NCBI RefSeq assembly: GCF_041080655.1
Contig: NZ_CP163525.1
Coordinates: 3,348,001-3,412,000, forward strand
Direction of reading: 5' to 3'
DNA: 64,000 nt
From: Streptomyces sp. CG4
GTDB taxonomy: Bacteria; Actinomycetota; Actinomycetes; Streptomycetales; Streptomycetaceae
Positions 26,184-33,451 of this stretch are shown here, piece by piece (the stretch's first letter is position 1; every line of letters starts with the position of its first letter). The notes below the pieces were generated by a model that was not told where the DNA came from, searched no databases, and saw nothing but the letters and a program-made list of their open reading frames with translations. The position numbers were made by a program, and so were the translations under genes.

Positions 26184-26465
26184 ATGAACACCTTCCTGAC
26201 GACCGGCGCCTTCCTGGTCCTCATCGCGGCGGCGGCATTCGTGATCCACCGGCTCGACATCGAGCACGCGGAAAGGATCGCCGTGCACCGGTACAGTCGC
26301 GCCCTGCCTGGCAGCCCGCGCCGCGGCACCGACGCGGCACAACCCCCTGCGGGACCACCACTGTCCAAGTCGCCGACGGTCGGCGAACGACGTGACCACC
26401 GTGACGGGGGCCGCGGCCGCTTCCCACCGCGCCGCCGCCGCGACCGCACCACTCACCACGGGTGA
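26184..26465 (+). CDS. single-pass membrane microprotein (copy B)
   Basis: A 93-residue protein: one transmembrane helix (TTGAFLVLIAAAAFVI, about 6-21), then HRLDIEHAERIAVHRYSRAL, closely like copy C. The tail is long, Pro/Arg/Asp-rich and probably disordered. It follows DUF5994 copy B by ten bases in one operon. Function unknown. Confidence 0.7.
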   Translation: MNTFLTTGAFLVLIAAAAFVIHRLDIEHAERIAVHRYSRALPGSPRRGTDAAQPPAGPPLSKSPTVGERRDHRDGGRGRFPPRRRRDRTTHHG

Positions 26466-26621
26466 CGAGGCGATGTCCCCGGCCCCACGCACCGACCGTC
26501 TGCGCGGCCCGTACCGACGGGTTTCGGCCCTGCCCCACGAACCGACGCAGGCACATGCAGGGATCTCGACCGGCGGGTCCCCGCACCACGTGGCCATGGG
26601 CCTCGTCCCGAGGAGCAGCAC

Positions 26622-27485
26622 ATGCAAGCCCTGATCGTTCTCATCGTCGTGATCGGCCTCCTGGCCGTCCTGGCCCTCGCCCTGTCCGTGAAGGTCGTCA
26701 AGCAGTACGAGAAGGGAGTGCTGTTCCGCTTCGGCCGACTCGTCGGAACACGCTCCCCGGGGCTGCGGTTCATCATCCCGTTCGTCGACGCCCTGCACCG
26801 GGTGTCGCTGCGGGTCGTCACCATGCCGATCCAGTCCCAGGGCATCATCACCCGGGACAACGTGAGCGTGGACGTGTCGGCGGTCGCCTACTTCCGGGTC
26901 GTCGACGCCGTGAAGTCGGTCGTCGCCGTCGAGAACGTCAACGCGGCGATCAACCAGATCGCCCAGACCACCCTGCGGAAGGTCGTCGGCCGGCACACGC
27001 TCGACGAGACGCTGTCGGAGACGGACCGTATCAACCTGGACATCCGCCAGATCCTCGACGTCACCACCGTCGACTGGGGTGTGCAGGTCACGCTGGTCGA
27101 GCTCAAGGACATCCAGCTGCCCGACACCATGAAGCGCGCCATGGCCCGCCAGGCCGAGGCCGAGCGGGAGAAGCGAGCGAAGATCATCAACGCTGAGGGC
27201 GAGTCCCTGGCCGCAGCCGCGCTCGGCGACGCCTCGGACACCATGATGGCCCACCCCCTGGCGCTTCAACTGCGCAATCTCCAGAGCCTGGTGGAGATCG
27301 GTGTCGACCAGAACACCACCGTCGTCTTCCCGGCCCCCCTCATGAGCACGATCGGCGAGCTCGGCTCCTTCCTCGCCCGGGAAACCGCGGCCGCTGCACC
27401 CGCCGCGGCAGCGCCACCGGCCGGCACCGGCCGCACCGACAAGTCCCTCAGCCCGGCCGACAACGCGCCCGGCACCGCGGCGTGA
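26622..27485 (+). CDS. SPFH/band-7 slipin (stomatin-like membrane scaffold)
   Basis: A 287-residue slipin. N-terminal membrane segment (QALIVLIVVIGLLAVLALAL, 2-21), then the SPFH domain: VVKQYEKGVLFRFGRLVGTR, PGLRFIIPFVD, DNVSVDVSAVAYFRV, TLRKVVGRHTLDETLSE, WGVQVTLVELKDIQLP (to about 170) and an Ala/Glu-rich helix AMARQAEAEREKRAKIINAE. Slipins oligomerise under the membrane and organise lipid domains and stress complexes. No NfeD partner or peptidase is adjacent. Same strand as the DUF5994-B operon, 156 bases downstream. Confidence 0.92.
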   Translation: MQALIVLIVVIGLLAVLALALSVKVVKQYEKGVLFRFGRLVGTRSPGLRFIIPFVDALHRVSLRVVTMPIQSQGIITRDNVSVDVSAVAYFRVVDAVKSVVAVENVNAAINQIAQTTLRKVVGRHTLDETLSETDRINLDIRQILDVTTVDWGVQVTLVELKDIQLPDTMKRAMARQAEAEREKRAKIINAEGESLAAAALGDASDTMMAHPLALQLRNLQSLVEIGVDQNTTVVFPAPLMSTIGELGSFLARETAAAAPAAAAPPAGTGRTDKSLSPADNAPGTAA

Positions 27486-27574
27486 CCCGACTACGGCCCG
27501 AGCGATCCGTGCCGCCAAGGCGGACTCGTGGCCGACGTCTGTCGCGCGCGTCCTCCGGGCATCGGCTGATGATG

Positions 27575-27580
27575 GGAGTA
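27575..27580 (+). promoter_or_regulatory. GGAGTA element upstream of the GNAT-AAA+ gene
   Basis: GGGAGTACGGCTGAACAC begins at 27574, 30 bases before the start codon. It resembles the corresponding sequence upstream of DUF5994 copy B (CGGAGTACGGTGGACAACAC), supporting co-regulation. Confidence 0.5.
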
Positions 27581-27603
27581 CGGCTGAACACGCGGAGCTG
27601 ATC

Positions 27604-28872
27604 ATGACGGGTTGGCGGGTCAGGAACTATACCCAGGACGATCTCGAAGCGCTGATCCGAGTCGACATGGAGAGCAGCACGACCGAGGAGCCGCCGCTCT
27701 TCCCGCTCTCGGACGCCGTGACGGCCCTCCAGGCCCGCCACCCGGCTGTGGTGGCCACGGCCGACGACGTGCTGATCGGCGCCGCGGTGAGCAGGGTGGA
27801 GGGCGAACGGGCATGGCTCCTGCGCATCTGCATGGCGCCCACCTGGCGGCAGCGCGGGCTGGGCAGTGCCCTGATCACTGCCCTTGACCAACGGCTCTTC
27901 GCCGCCGGCGTCCGAGCGGTGCACGCCGTCCTTCCCGAGGGCGAGACCGGTGCCACCGCCCTGCGCAACTGCGACTTCGGCGCCCGCCCCGGGCTCGTCT
28001 TCTTCGAAAAGCGCGGGCCGGTGACCCCGCAGTCGGCCGGCACGCTGTCCTCGCTCGGAGCGGAGCTGCCGCCAGGGGGACTGTGGCAGAAGGTCGCGGG
28101 CATGCAACGGGAGAAGCAGCTCATCGAGCGGCGCCTGGTCCTGCCGCTGGCCCATCCCGAACTGGCCGCCCAGCACGGAGTGGAGCTGCCACGGGCGGTG
28201 ATGCTGTTCGGCCCGCCCGGGACCGGCAAGAGCACGTTCGCGCACGCGATCGCCAGCCGCCTGGGATGGCCCTTCCTCGAACTGTTCCCCGCCCGTCTGG
28301 CCGCCGAGTACGGCCTGGCGACCGGGCTGAACCGGCGCTTCGACGAGATCGCCCGGCTCGACCACGTCCTCGTCTTCATCGACGAGGTCGAGGAGATCGC
28401 CGGCGAACGCGGCGGCGCGGACGCGACCGCTGTCGGCGTCGTCAACGAACTGCTCAAGGCGATCGTCCGGTTCCGAAGCCAGGACGGACGGCTGCTCGTC
28501 TGTGCCACGAACAACGTGACCACGCTCGACTCCGCGTTCCTGCGGCACGGCCGCTTCGACTACGTGCTGCCGATCGGCCCTCCCGACCACACCGCCAGGA
28601 CCGCACTGTGGGAGAGCTACCTGGCCCGAGCGGGCGCGCGGGCCGACAGCGCGGTACTCGCGTCCGCCAGCGAGGGGTTCACCCCCGCCGACATCGCCCA
28701 CGCGGCGCGAACCGTCTCCCAGGCCCAGTTCGAGCGCACCTTCGACACCGGATCCCGGACCACCCCCACCACCGACGACTACCTGGACACGATCCGCGAC
28801 ACCAAGCCCACGGTCAGCTCTGCCATGGCCCAGGAATTCGCCCAGCAAACGGAAAAGTACGCCCGCATCTAG
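27604..28872 (+). CDS. GNAT acetyltransferase-AAA+ ATPase fusion protein
   Basis: A 422-residue fusion. Residues about 1-140 are a GNAT domain (WLLRICMAPTWRQRGLGSAL is the acetyl-CoA-binding A motif). Residues about 150-400 are a classical AAA+ module: Walker A FGPPGTGKST (about 202-211), Walker B VLVFIDEVEE (about 255-264), sensor 1 LLVCATNN, and an arginine-finger region RHGRFDYVLPIGPPD like FtsH/p97-type AAA proteins. The AAA part resembles proteins that remodel complexes; the GNAT domain could modify or sense its substrate. Follows the slipin gene by 118 bases but has its own GGAGTA motif. Confidence 0.88.
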   Translation: MTGWRVRNYTQDDLEALIRVDMESSTTEEPPLFPLSDAVTALQARHPAVVATADDVLIGAAVSRVEGERAWLLRICMAPTWRQRGLGSALITALDQRLFAAGVRAVHAVLPEGETGATALRNCDFGARPGLVFFEKRGPVTPQSAGTLSSLGAELPPGGLWQKVAGMQREKQLIERRLVLPLAHPELAAQHGVELPRAVMLFGPPGTGKSTFAHAIASRLGWPFLELFPARLAAEYGLATGLNRRFDEIARLDHVLVFIDEVEEIAGERGGADATAVGVVNELLKAIVRFRSQDGRLLVCATNNVTTLDSAFLRHGRFDYVLPIGPPDHTARTALWESYLARAGARADSAVLASASEGFTPADIAHAARTVSQAQFERTFDTGSRTTPTTDDYLDTIRDTKPTVSSAMAQEFAQQTEKYARI

Positions 28873-28910
28873 CGTCCAGGCCGATGGGGAGTCGATCTGC
28901 GACGGACGTG

Positions 28911-29396
28911 TCAGGCCGGCGCAGGAGGCATGCCGCCGCCCGTATCGATGAGGATCTGTTTGGCCTCGGTGACGTTGTCGGCCCGTACGGCCCTGGCCAT
29001 CGCGGCGCGTGCCGCGTCGGGCGACGTGTCCGGAGGGACCAGCATCAGGGAGAAATGGTCCTGGTCGCCCCGGGTGATGAGGACGGTGTCGTCACCTACC
29101 GGGAAGGAATCGATGTGGACGACTCGGCCGTCGACCATCACCCGGGTCGGCAGTTCGTCCCAGGCGCTGCCGTCCAGACCGACCCGGATGACAGGTCCGA
29201 GGTGCTCGGTCAACGCGGAGATCAGCGAGGGGAGTTCGGCGCCGATGTCCCGGGACCGCGGCCACCATGCGCCGTCCAGGACTCCCTCGCGTGAGTGTGT
29301 CGTCTCCAGCCTCAGCAGGGCCGTGCCGGGTTTCACCGACCGGTGGACGGCGTCCGGCAGGAGCCTGGGGAGGTCGGGGGTGTCTGAGTCGGCCAT
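28911..29396 (-). CDS. DUF5994 protein (copy C, divergent)
   Basis: A 161-residue DUF5994 paralogue, the most divergent of the four: GVLDGAWWPRSRDIGAELPS is kept, but the middle has VIRVGLDGSAWDELPT instead of the WGRIT block, and it ends SLMLVPPDTSPDAARAAMA. Start at 29396 is assumed from the length of paralogues; an in-frame ATG at 29438 is possible. No membrane microprotein follows, unlike the other three. Convergent with the GNAT-AAA+ gene. Confidence 0.75.
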   Translation of the reverse strand: MADSDTPDLPRLLPDAVHRSVKPGTALLRLETTHSREGVLDGAWWPRSRDIGAELPSLISALTEHLGPVIRVGLDGSAWDELPTRVMVDGRVVHIDSFPVGDDTVLITRGDQDHFSLMLVPPDTSPDAARAAMARAVRADNVTEAKQILIDTGGGMPPAPA

Positions 29397-29530
29397 GGTG
29401 TCCGCCCGTCCGCAGAGAGCAGTGCCATCGCAGAGCATGCGACCGCGATACGGCCCTGCTACCTCACGGTACTCCGCACGACGCTCGCGCGAGCGCTTCG
29501 CCGCAGGGCGCGGTTACGGAAACAAGCAAC

Positions 29531-29556
29531 GGCTCCGGCGTATACCCGCCGGAGCC
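29531..29556 (-). terminator. hairpin between the winged-helix gene and DUF5994 copy C
   Basis: GGCTCCGGCG (29531-29540) pairs perfectly with CGCCGGAGCC (29547-29556), loop TATACC. It lies about 125 bases downstream of the minus-strand operon ending at 29681. No clear U-run. Confidence 0.6.
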
Positions 29557-29680
29557 GCCCTTCCAGGTCATTGCACGTGAGCGTGCGCCGACCCGCTTTC
29601 CACGTTACGCCAAAGGGATTAATCCGACATGAACAATCCTTGCGGAAGTTCACTTCGGACCGAGAAACCGACGCGGCGGC

Positions 29681-29953
29681 TCAGCCACGCCCTTCTTCTT
29701 CTGTCTCCATCTGCCGGATCCCCTGGTGCGTCAGCGTGATCATCGCGGGCGTGTTGCCCCTCGCCCAGTCCACGACGACCCAGCCTTCGCCCGCCAGGTA
29801 CATACAGGCAGCGGCCATGTCCTGCTCAGGGATACCGAGGTCGTTGCGGAGCTTCGCCCCATCGACGCCCAGGAGGCGATTGCCCTCGACGGCTTGGTAC
29901 AGAGCCTGCATGATCCTCTCGCGGTACGTCTTCCGGTCTCGCAATATCGCCAT
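29681..29953 (-). CDS. small winged-helix-like protein
   Basis: A 90-residue protein: YRERIMQALYQAVEGNRLLG, then DLGIPEQDMAAACMYLAGEG and a wing-like WVVVDWARGNTPAMITLTHQ, the pattern of a winged helix (similar to archaeal-type small wHTH proteins). GGAGGA lies before the ATG. Third gene of the DUF5994-D operon. It may be a regulator of the island; DNA contacts cannot be predicted. Confidence 0.7.
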   Translation of the reverse strand: MAILRDRKTYRERIMQALYQAVEGNRLLGVDGAKLRNDLGIPEQDMAAACMYLAGEGWVVVDWARGNTPAMITLTHQGIRQMETEEEGRG

Positions 29954-29997
29954 GACGCGCCTTCCTCCACCGCCCCCCAGTCGGGTCCGAGTCGATT

Positions 29998-30207
29998 TCA
30001 TCCGCGGTCGCTGTCGCCGTTGGGCGCGTCGGCGGTCCCTTCCGCAGCCCGTCGGCGGTGCCTCCGGAGCCGGCGGCCGATCCCCGGCAGAGCATCGCTG
30101 TAGTGGAAGGCAGCGATCCGTTCGTTGTGCTGAGCGTTGAGCCGGTGGATGAGAACGACTCCGACGGCGATCACGACAAGCAACACAGCCACGGCGATGA
30201 GAGTCAT
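29998..30207 (-). CDS. single-pass membrane microprotein (copy C)
   Basis: A 69-residue protein: one helix (TLIAVAVLLVVIAVGVVLI, 2-20), then HRLNAQHNERIAAFHYSDAL and a basic, Arg-rich tail. It begins seven bases after the stop of DUF5994 copy D, with GGAGGTGAGAGG overlapping that stop. The HRL-x4-H-x-ERIA-x3-YS-x-ALPG pattern is shared with copy B. Confidence 0.75.
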   Translation of the reverse strand: MTLIAVAVLLVVIAVGVVLIHRLNAQHNERIAAFHYSDALPGIGRRLRRHRRRAAEGTADAPNGDSDRG

Positions 30208-30214
30208 GGTCCTC

Positions 30215-30751
30215 TCACCTCCGTTGGCCGGCGGGCAAACGCCCTGTCGAGCCGATGGGCCGGGGCAGGGACGACGGCCGACCTGCTCCGCCGTCGGTCT
30301 CCCACGCTTCTTCCCTGATCCGGGCGTCGATCCTGTCTGCTGCTTCCTTCCGGGCCGGGGCATCGATACCGTCGCCCGCCATCAGCTGCGCGGCGGCATC
30401 CGCACCGGTTTCCGGCGGAATCACCAGCACATCCCGGCGGCCATCGGCGGAGAAGAAGGTCAGTCTGTGCGGATCCTGCTCTTCGGTGGACCAGCCCACA
30501 CGCACCGTGCGTCCGGCGACGGACACCCGACGCGGGATCAAGGGCCAGTAGGTCGGGTTCACCGTGATACGCGTAATGCGACCCCAGAGGTCGCCCAGTG
30601 CGGCCGTCAAGGGTGGCAGCTCACGCGTGAGGGCACGGGAACGAGGCCACCACGTGCCGTCCAGCCCGCCCGGCGCGGGCGTCAGGGACAGGCGAGCTGG
30701 CAGCGACGGCGCGCGCCTGCCCGATGTCGTACGGTCGATGGTCACGGACAT
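30215..30751 (-). CDS. DUF5994 protein (copy D)
   Basis: A 178-residue DUF5994 paralogue: GLDGTWWPRSRALTRELPPL, DLWGRITRITVNPTYWPLIP, GRTVRVGWST, DPHRLTFFSADGRRDVLVIP and a PETGADAAAQLM end. Its upstream region shares with copies A and B the GGAGTA element (30857-30862 on the minus strand), an ACCG block and a GCACCGGCTCC-like stretch. First gene of an operon with a microprotein and the winged-helix gene. Confidence 0.85.
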   Translation of the reverse strand: MSVTIDRTTSGRRAPSLPARLSLTPAPGGLDGTWWPRSRALTRELPPLTAALGDLWGRITRITVNPTYWPLIPRRVSVAGRTVRVGWSTEEQDPHRLTFFSADGRRDVLVIPPETGADAAAQLMAGDGIDAPARKEAADRIDARIREEAWETDGGAGRPSSLPRPIGSTGRLPAGQRR

Positions 30752-30944
30752 GGCGCGAACCTGCCCCCGGGCTCGTGAGCGGCCCAGCGTTGTCGATCGC
30801 CGGAAACGGCACCCGCAGCGGAGCCGGTGCGCGAAGAACTCCCGGTGCCTTCACACTACTCCGGCCGCTGACCCAAGAGGCTGCAGATGACCTGGCATTT
30901 TCCTGCCTTCGGGACCTGGTCCCGGGTGCCCGAGGCGCACCTTG

Positions 30945-31922
30945 TCAGAGCCAGTCCTTGCGCTTGAACGTCAGATACAGCACGGCGGACAAGACCACGA
31001 TGACGGCTGCCGAGGTGATGAATCCGGACTGGCGGCCGAAACCGGGGAAGGGGAGATTCTGGCCGTAGTAGCCGGTGATCGCGGTGGGTACGGCGATGAT
31101 CGCGGCCCAGCTCGTCACCTTCTTCATGATCAGGTTCATGCTGTTGGCCTGGACCGAGAGGTTCGTCTCCATGACCGAGGCCACCAGGTCCCGCAGCGAT
31201 TCCGTCCATTCGGTGGCACGCAGCACGTGGTCGTAGACGTCCTGGTAATACGGGACGAGAGGGTCGGTGATCACGTGCAGGCCAGGGCGCATGAGGGTGT
31301 TGACCACCTCCCGCATCGGGAGCACGACGCGGCGCAACTGGACGAGCGATTTGCGCAGCGCGAAGGCCCGGCGTTGCACGGCTTCGATCTCACGGCGCCC
31401 GGCCACGAAGAGCAGACCCTCCAGCTCCTCGATGCTGTCGTCCAGCTGCTGGACCGCGACGAAGTGGCCGTCCACGAGATGGTCGAGCAGGCCGTGCAGC
31501 AGGAATCCGACACCGTGGCCGGCCAGGTCCGGGCTCTCGTCCCAGCGGCTGACGACGTTCTCGATGTTGAAGCCGTCATCCTTGCGGACGGTGATCACGG
31601 CCTGGCTGGTGAGGAATACGGCGATCTCGCTGTATGACAGTTCCGCATCGTCCGGGCTGACGGTGACGGAATAGGCGCTGAGGAACTCGTGGGTGCGATA
31701 GCGGTCGAGTTTCGGCCGCTGCCCACGCTGTACGGCGTCCTCCAGAGCGAGTTCGTGGATGCCGAACTCCTGGCCGAGCATGGTGAACTCGGCAGGCCCG
31801 GGCCGGTACAGGTCCAACCACAGGACCGACGCCGGGTCGGCGAGATGCGCGGAGACGTCACTGGCGGGAAAGTCCTCCAGGACGAGAGTGCCGTCGTGAT
31901 ACAGCCGGGTGCGCGTCACCAT
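30945..31922 (-). CDS. CorA-family divalent cation transporter
   Basis: A 325-residue protein with a large cytoplasmic N-terminal domain, long helix (about 195-275) and two C-terminal membrane helices (AAIIAVPTAITGYYG and AAVIVVLSAVLYLTF), ending in KRKDWL. The pore signature reads YGQN at about 286-289, where the canonical form is YGMN. CorA proteins take up Mg2+ or Co2+. The replaced Met may change selectivity. Last gene of the cargo island, minus strand. Confidence 0.9.
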   Translation of the reverse strand: MVTRTRLYHDGTLVLEDFPASDVSAHLADPASVLWLDLYRPGPAEFTMLGQEFGIHELALEDAVQRGQRPKLDRYRTHEFLSAYSVTVSPDDAELSYSEIAVFLTSQAVITVRKDDGFNIENVVSRWDESPDLAGHGVGFLLHGLLDHLVDGHFVAVQQLDDSIEELEGLLFVAGRREIEAVQRRAFALRKSLVQLRRVVLPMREVVNTLMRPGLHVITDPLVPYYQDVYDHVLRATEWTESLRDLVASVMETNLSVQANSMNLIMKKVTSWAAIIAVPTAITGYYGQNLPFPGFGRQSGFITSAAVIVVLSAVLYLTFKRKDWL

Positions 31923-32227
31923 GACCCGAGGCTAGTCTCTCGCGCCTCGATCACCCCGCTTCGTCCCGATTGCCAGCGCGGCAGACTCTGGAGATCACCG
32001 GCAGTCGGCGCACCCCGCAAACATGCCGGCTCCGGGCCGCCGGGGTTCCGGTCCGCCGAGGGTCCGACGTCGTCCGCCTACCCCCCCCCGGGCGGGACAG
32101 CAGTCCGCACACAGTCCGCAGGACACCCGATCAGGACCGTCGCACCCCATCGCCACCAATCGCCAAAAGGCCAGGTCAGCGACCCACAGCGAAGATCCCC
32201 GCAGGTCACCGACCCGGCCCGTTACTA
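31923..32227. other. right-end non-coding region of the first element
   Basis: About 300 bases without a supported gene. It holds a C9 run near 32084-32092 and, at 32141-32175, a 35-bp sequence repeated at 37454-37488. Confidence 0.5.
32141..32175 (+). repeat. 35-bp repeat, right-end copy 1
   Basis: It contains ATCGCCAAAAGGCCAGG and matches 37454-37488 at 33 of 35 positions. Copy 1 lies 52 bases before the right attachment site of the first element; copy 2 directly before the femX-like gene. Read as the shared right end of two related elements. Confidence 0.7.
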
Positions 32228-32249
32228 GGAGACCAAGAAGGCGTGATCT
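32228..32249 (+). repeat. right attachment site (attR / inner att) of the tandem elements
   Basis: GGAGACCAAGAAGGC at 32228-32242 followed by G and TGATCT. Compared with the left copy, the only change turns the Ala codon GCT to GCG, so the copy still encodes ETKKA-stop in the sodN frame. It is again next to an integrase 3' end. Confidence 0.78.
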
Positions 32250-32253
32250 CCTT

Positions 32254-32668
32254 TTACGCCCTCTGACCTGCGATTTCTTTTATTGCAGTGTCTCCCTGCC
32301 CGCACCCGGTCCGCAGGCCGCCGAGCACGGCGTCCATGGCGGTCCGGGTGCGGTCTTCTTCGCCCGGCCGCAGAGGGGCGTAGATCCGCAGCGTGATGAC
32401 GGCGGATCCGTGGCCGAGGACGAGCTGGACCTGCTTGACGCTCGACGCGGATAGTGCCGGCCTTGAAGTCGACGTCCGACACCTTGAGGCCGAGCAACTC
32501 CCCTCTTCGCAAGCCTGAGCCGGCGAGCGTGACGATGGTCGCGCGAAGGTACGGCGGCATGACCCGAGCCACGGCCTCCACCTGGGCGGCCGTGGGCGGA
32601 GTGACCTCCTCGTCCGGCATGGGCGGGAGGGTGATCCGGCGGCACGGGCTGGATGCGATGACCTCGTC
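32254..32668 (-). pseudogene. integrase relic of a second element
   Basis: Two pieces of an integrase gene closely related to the intact one: 32254-32443 corresponds to about 11064-11254 (C-terminus with the Tyr region) and 32444-32668 to about 11583-11807 (core, including SGLRRGELLGL). The approximately 330 bases between them, which encode the HDLRH box, are missing and the frame is shifted, so the gene is dead. Confidence 0.85.
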
Positions 32669-32673
32669 CGCGA

Positions 32674-32783
32674 GCTCAACCTCTACCGCCAGTACTTCGA
32701 CCTCGTGGCAAACCGGGTCACCGAGTACTCCGACTTCACTGGCCACCGTCACGTGGCTGGACACCGCCCCGACCGGCGCCCCG
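32674..32783 (+). pseudogene. scrambled fragments of ASCH and cassette genes
   Basis: Three pieces in a row: 32674-32708 matches the ASCH start region (LNLYRQYFDLV), 32709-32736 its RVTEYSDF part, and 32737-32783 matches 20353-20399 in the unknown gene (LATVTWLDTAPTGA). The order differs from the intact element, so they were joined by several deletions or rearrangements. Confidence 0.8.
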
Positions 32784-32806
32784 CCGGCGGGGTTCCAGTC
32801 GGATGG

Positions 32807-33451
32807 TCAGGCCAGGCCTGACTCGTAGGCGGCGATGACGAGTTGGACTCGATCGCGGGCATCGAGCTTGGTCAGCAGGCGCGCCACATGGCTCTTGGTG
32901 GTGGCCATGCTGATGTACAGATGGGCGGCGATCTCGGCGTTGGACATGCCGCGTCCGATGAGGGTCAGCACTTCGCGTTCGCGTTCGGTGATCCCCTTGA
33001 TCTCACGTCGGCGCCGGGCGGGCGCAGCACCCCGGCCGGTGAACTCCTGGATGAGGCGCCGGGTGACGCCGGGTGCGATCAGGGCGTCGCCGGCGGCGAC
33101 GACGCGGACCGCCGTCACGATGTCGTCCAGCACCATGTCCTTGATCAGGAAGCCGCTCGCGCCGGCGTGCAGCGAGGCGTAGACGTTCTCGTCGTCGTCG
33201 AAGGTCGTGAGGATGATCACGCTCACCGAGGTTTCTGCCTTGATGAGCCGGGTGGCCTCGATGCCGTCCATGACAGGCATCCGGATGTCCATCACGACGA
33301 CGTCGGGGTGGAGATCGCCGGCCAGCCGGACCGCCTCGGCGCCGGTTCCGGCTTCCCCGACGATCTCGATGTCCGGGATGTCGTTGATCAGCATGCGCAG
33401 TCCGGCGCGGACCACCGGCTGGTCGTCGGCAAGGAGCACACGGATCGTCAT
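32807..33451 (-). CDS. NarL/LuxR-type response regulator
   Basis: A 214-residue regulator. The receiver (1-120) has the acidic pocket in LLADDQP, phosphoacceptor Asp in VVVMDIRMPVMDG, and Lys in FLIKDM. The C-terminal LuxR HTH is GITEREREVLTLIGRGMSNA. The start overlaps the stop of the histidine kinase gene (ATGA). It probably controls the divergent ABC transporter genes. Confidence 0.95.
   Translation of the reverse strand: MTIRVLLADDQPVVRAGLRMLINDIPDIEIVGEAGTGAEAVRLAGDLHPDVVVMDIRMPVMDGIEATRLIKAETSVSVIILTTFDDDENVYASLHAGASGFLIKDMVLDDIVTAVRVVAAGDALIAPGVTRRLIQEFTGRGAAPARRRREIKGITEREREVLTLIGRGMSNAEIAAHLYISMATTKSHVARLLTKLDARDRVQLVIAAYESGLA

Noticed and set aside
26160..27605. 481-codon minus-strand frame opposite the slipin gene
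   Set aside because: Rich in Asp/Gly/His/Val without domains, a typical antisense shadow of a high-GC gene; the plus strand encodes a clear SPFH protein.
27448..28848. 466-codon minus-strand frame opposite the GNAT-AAA+ gene
   Set aside because: No motifs; antisense of conserved AAA+ motifs.
29439..29680. small ORFs around the hairpin at 29531
   Set aside because: Both strands lack ribosome sites and domains; the region is best explained by promoter and terminator elements.
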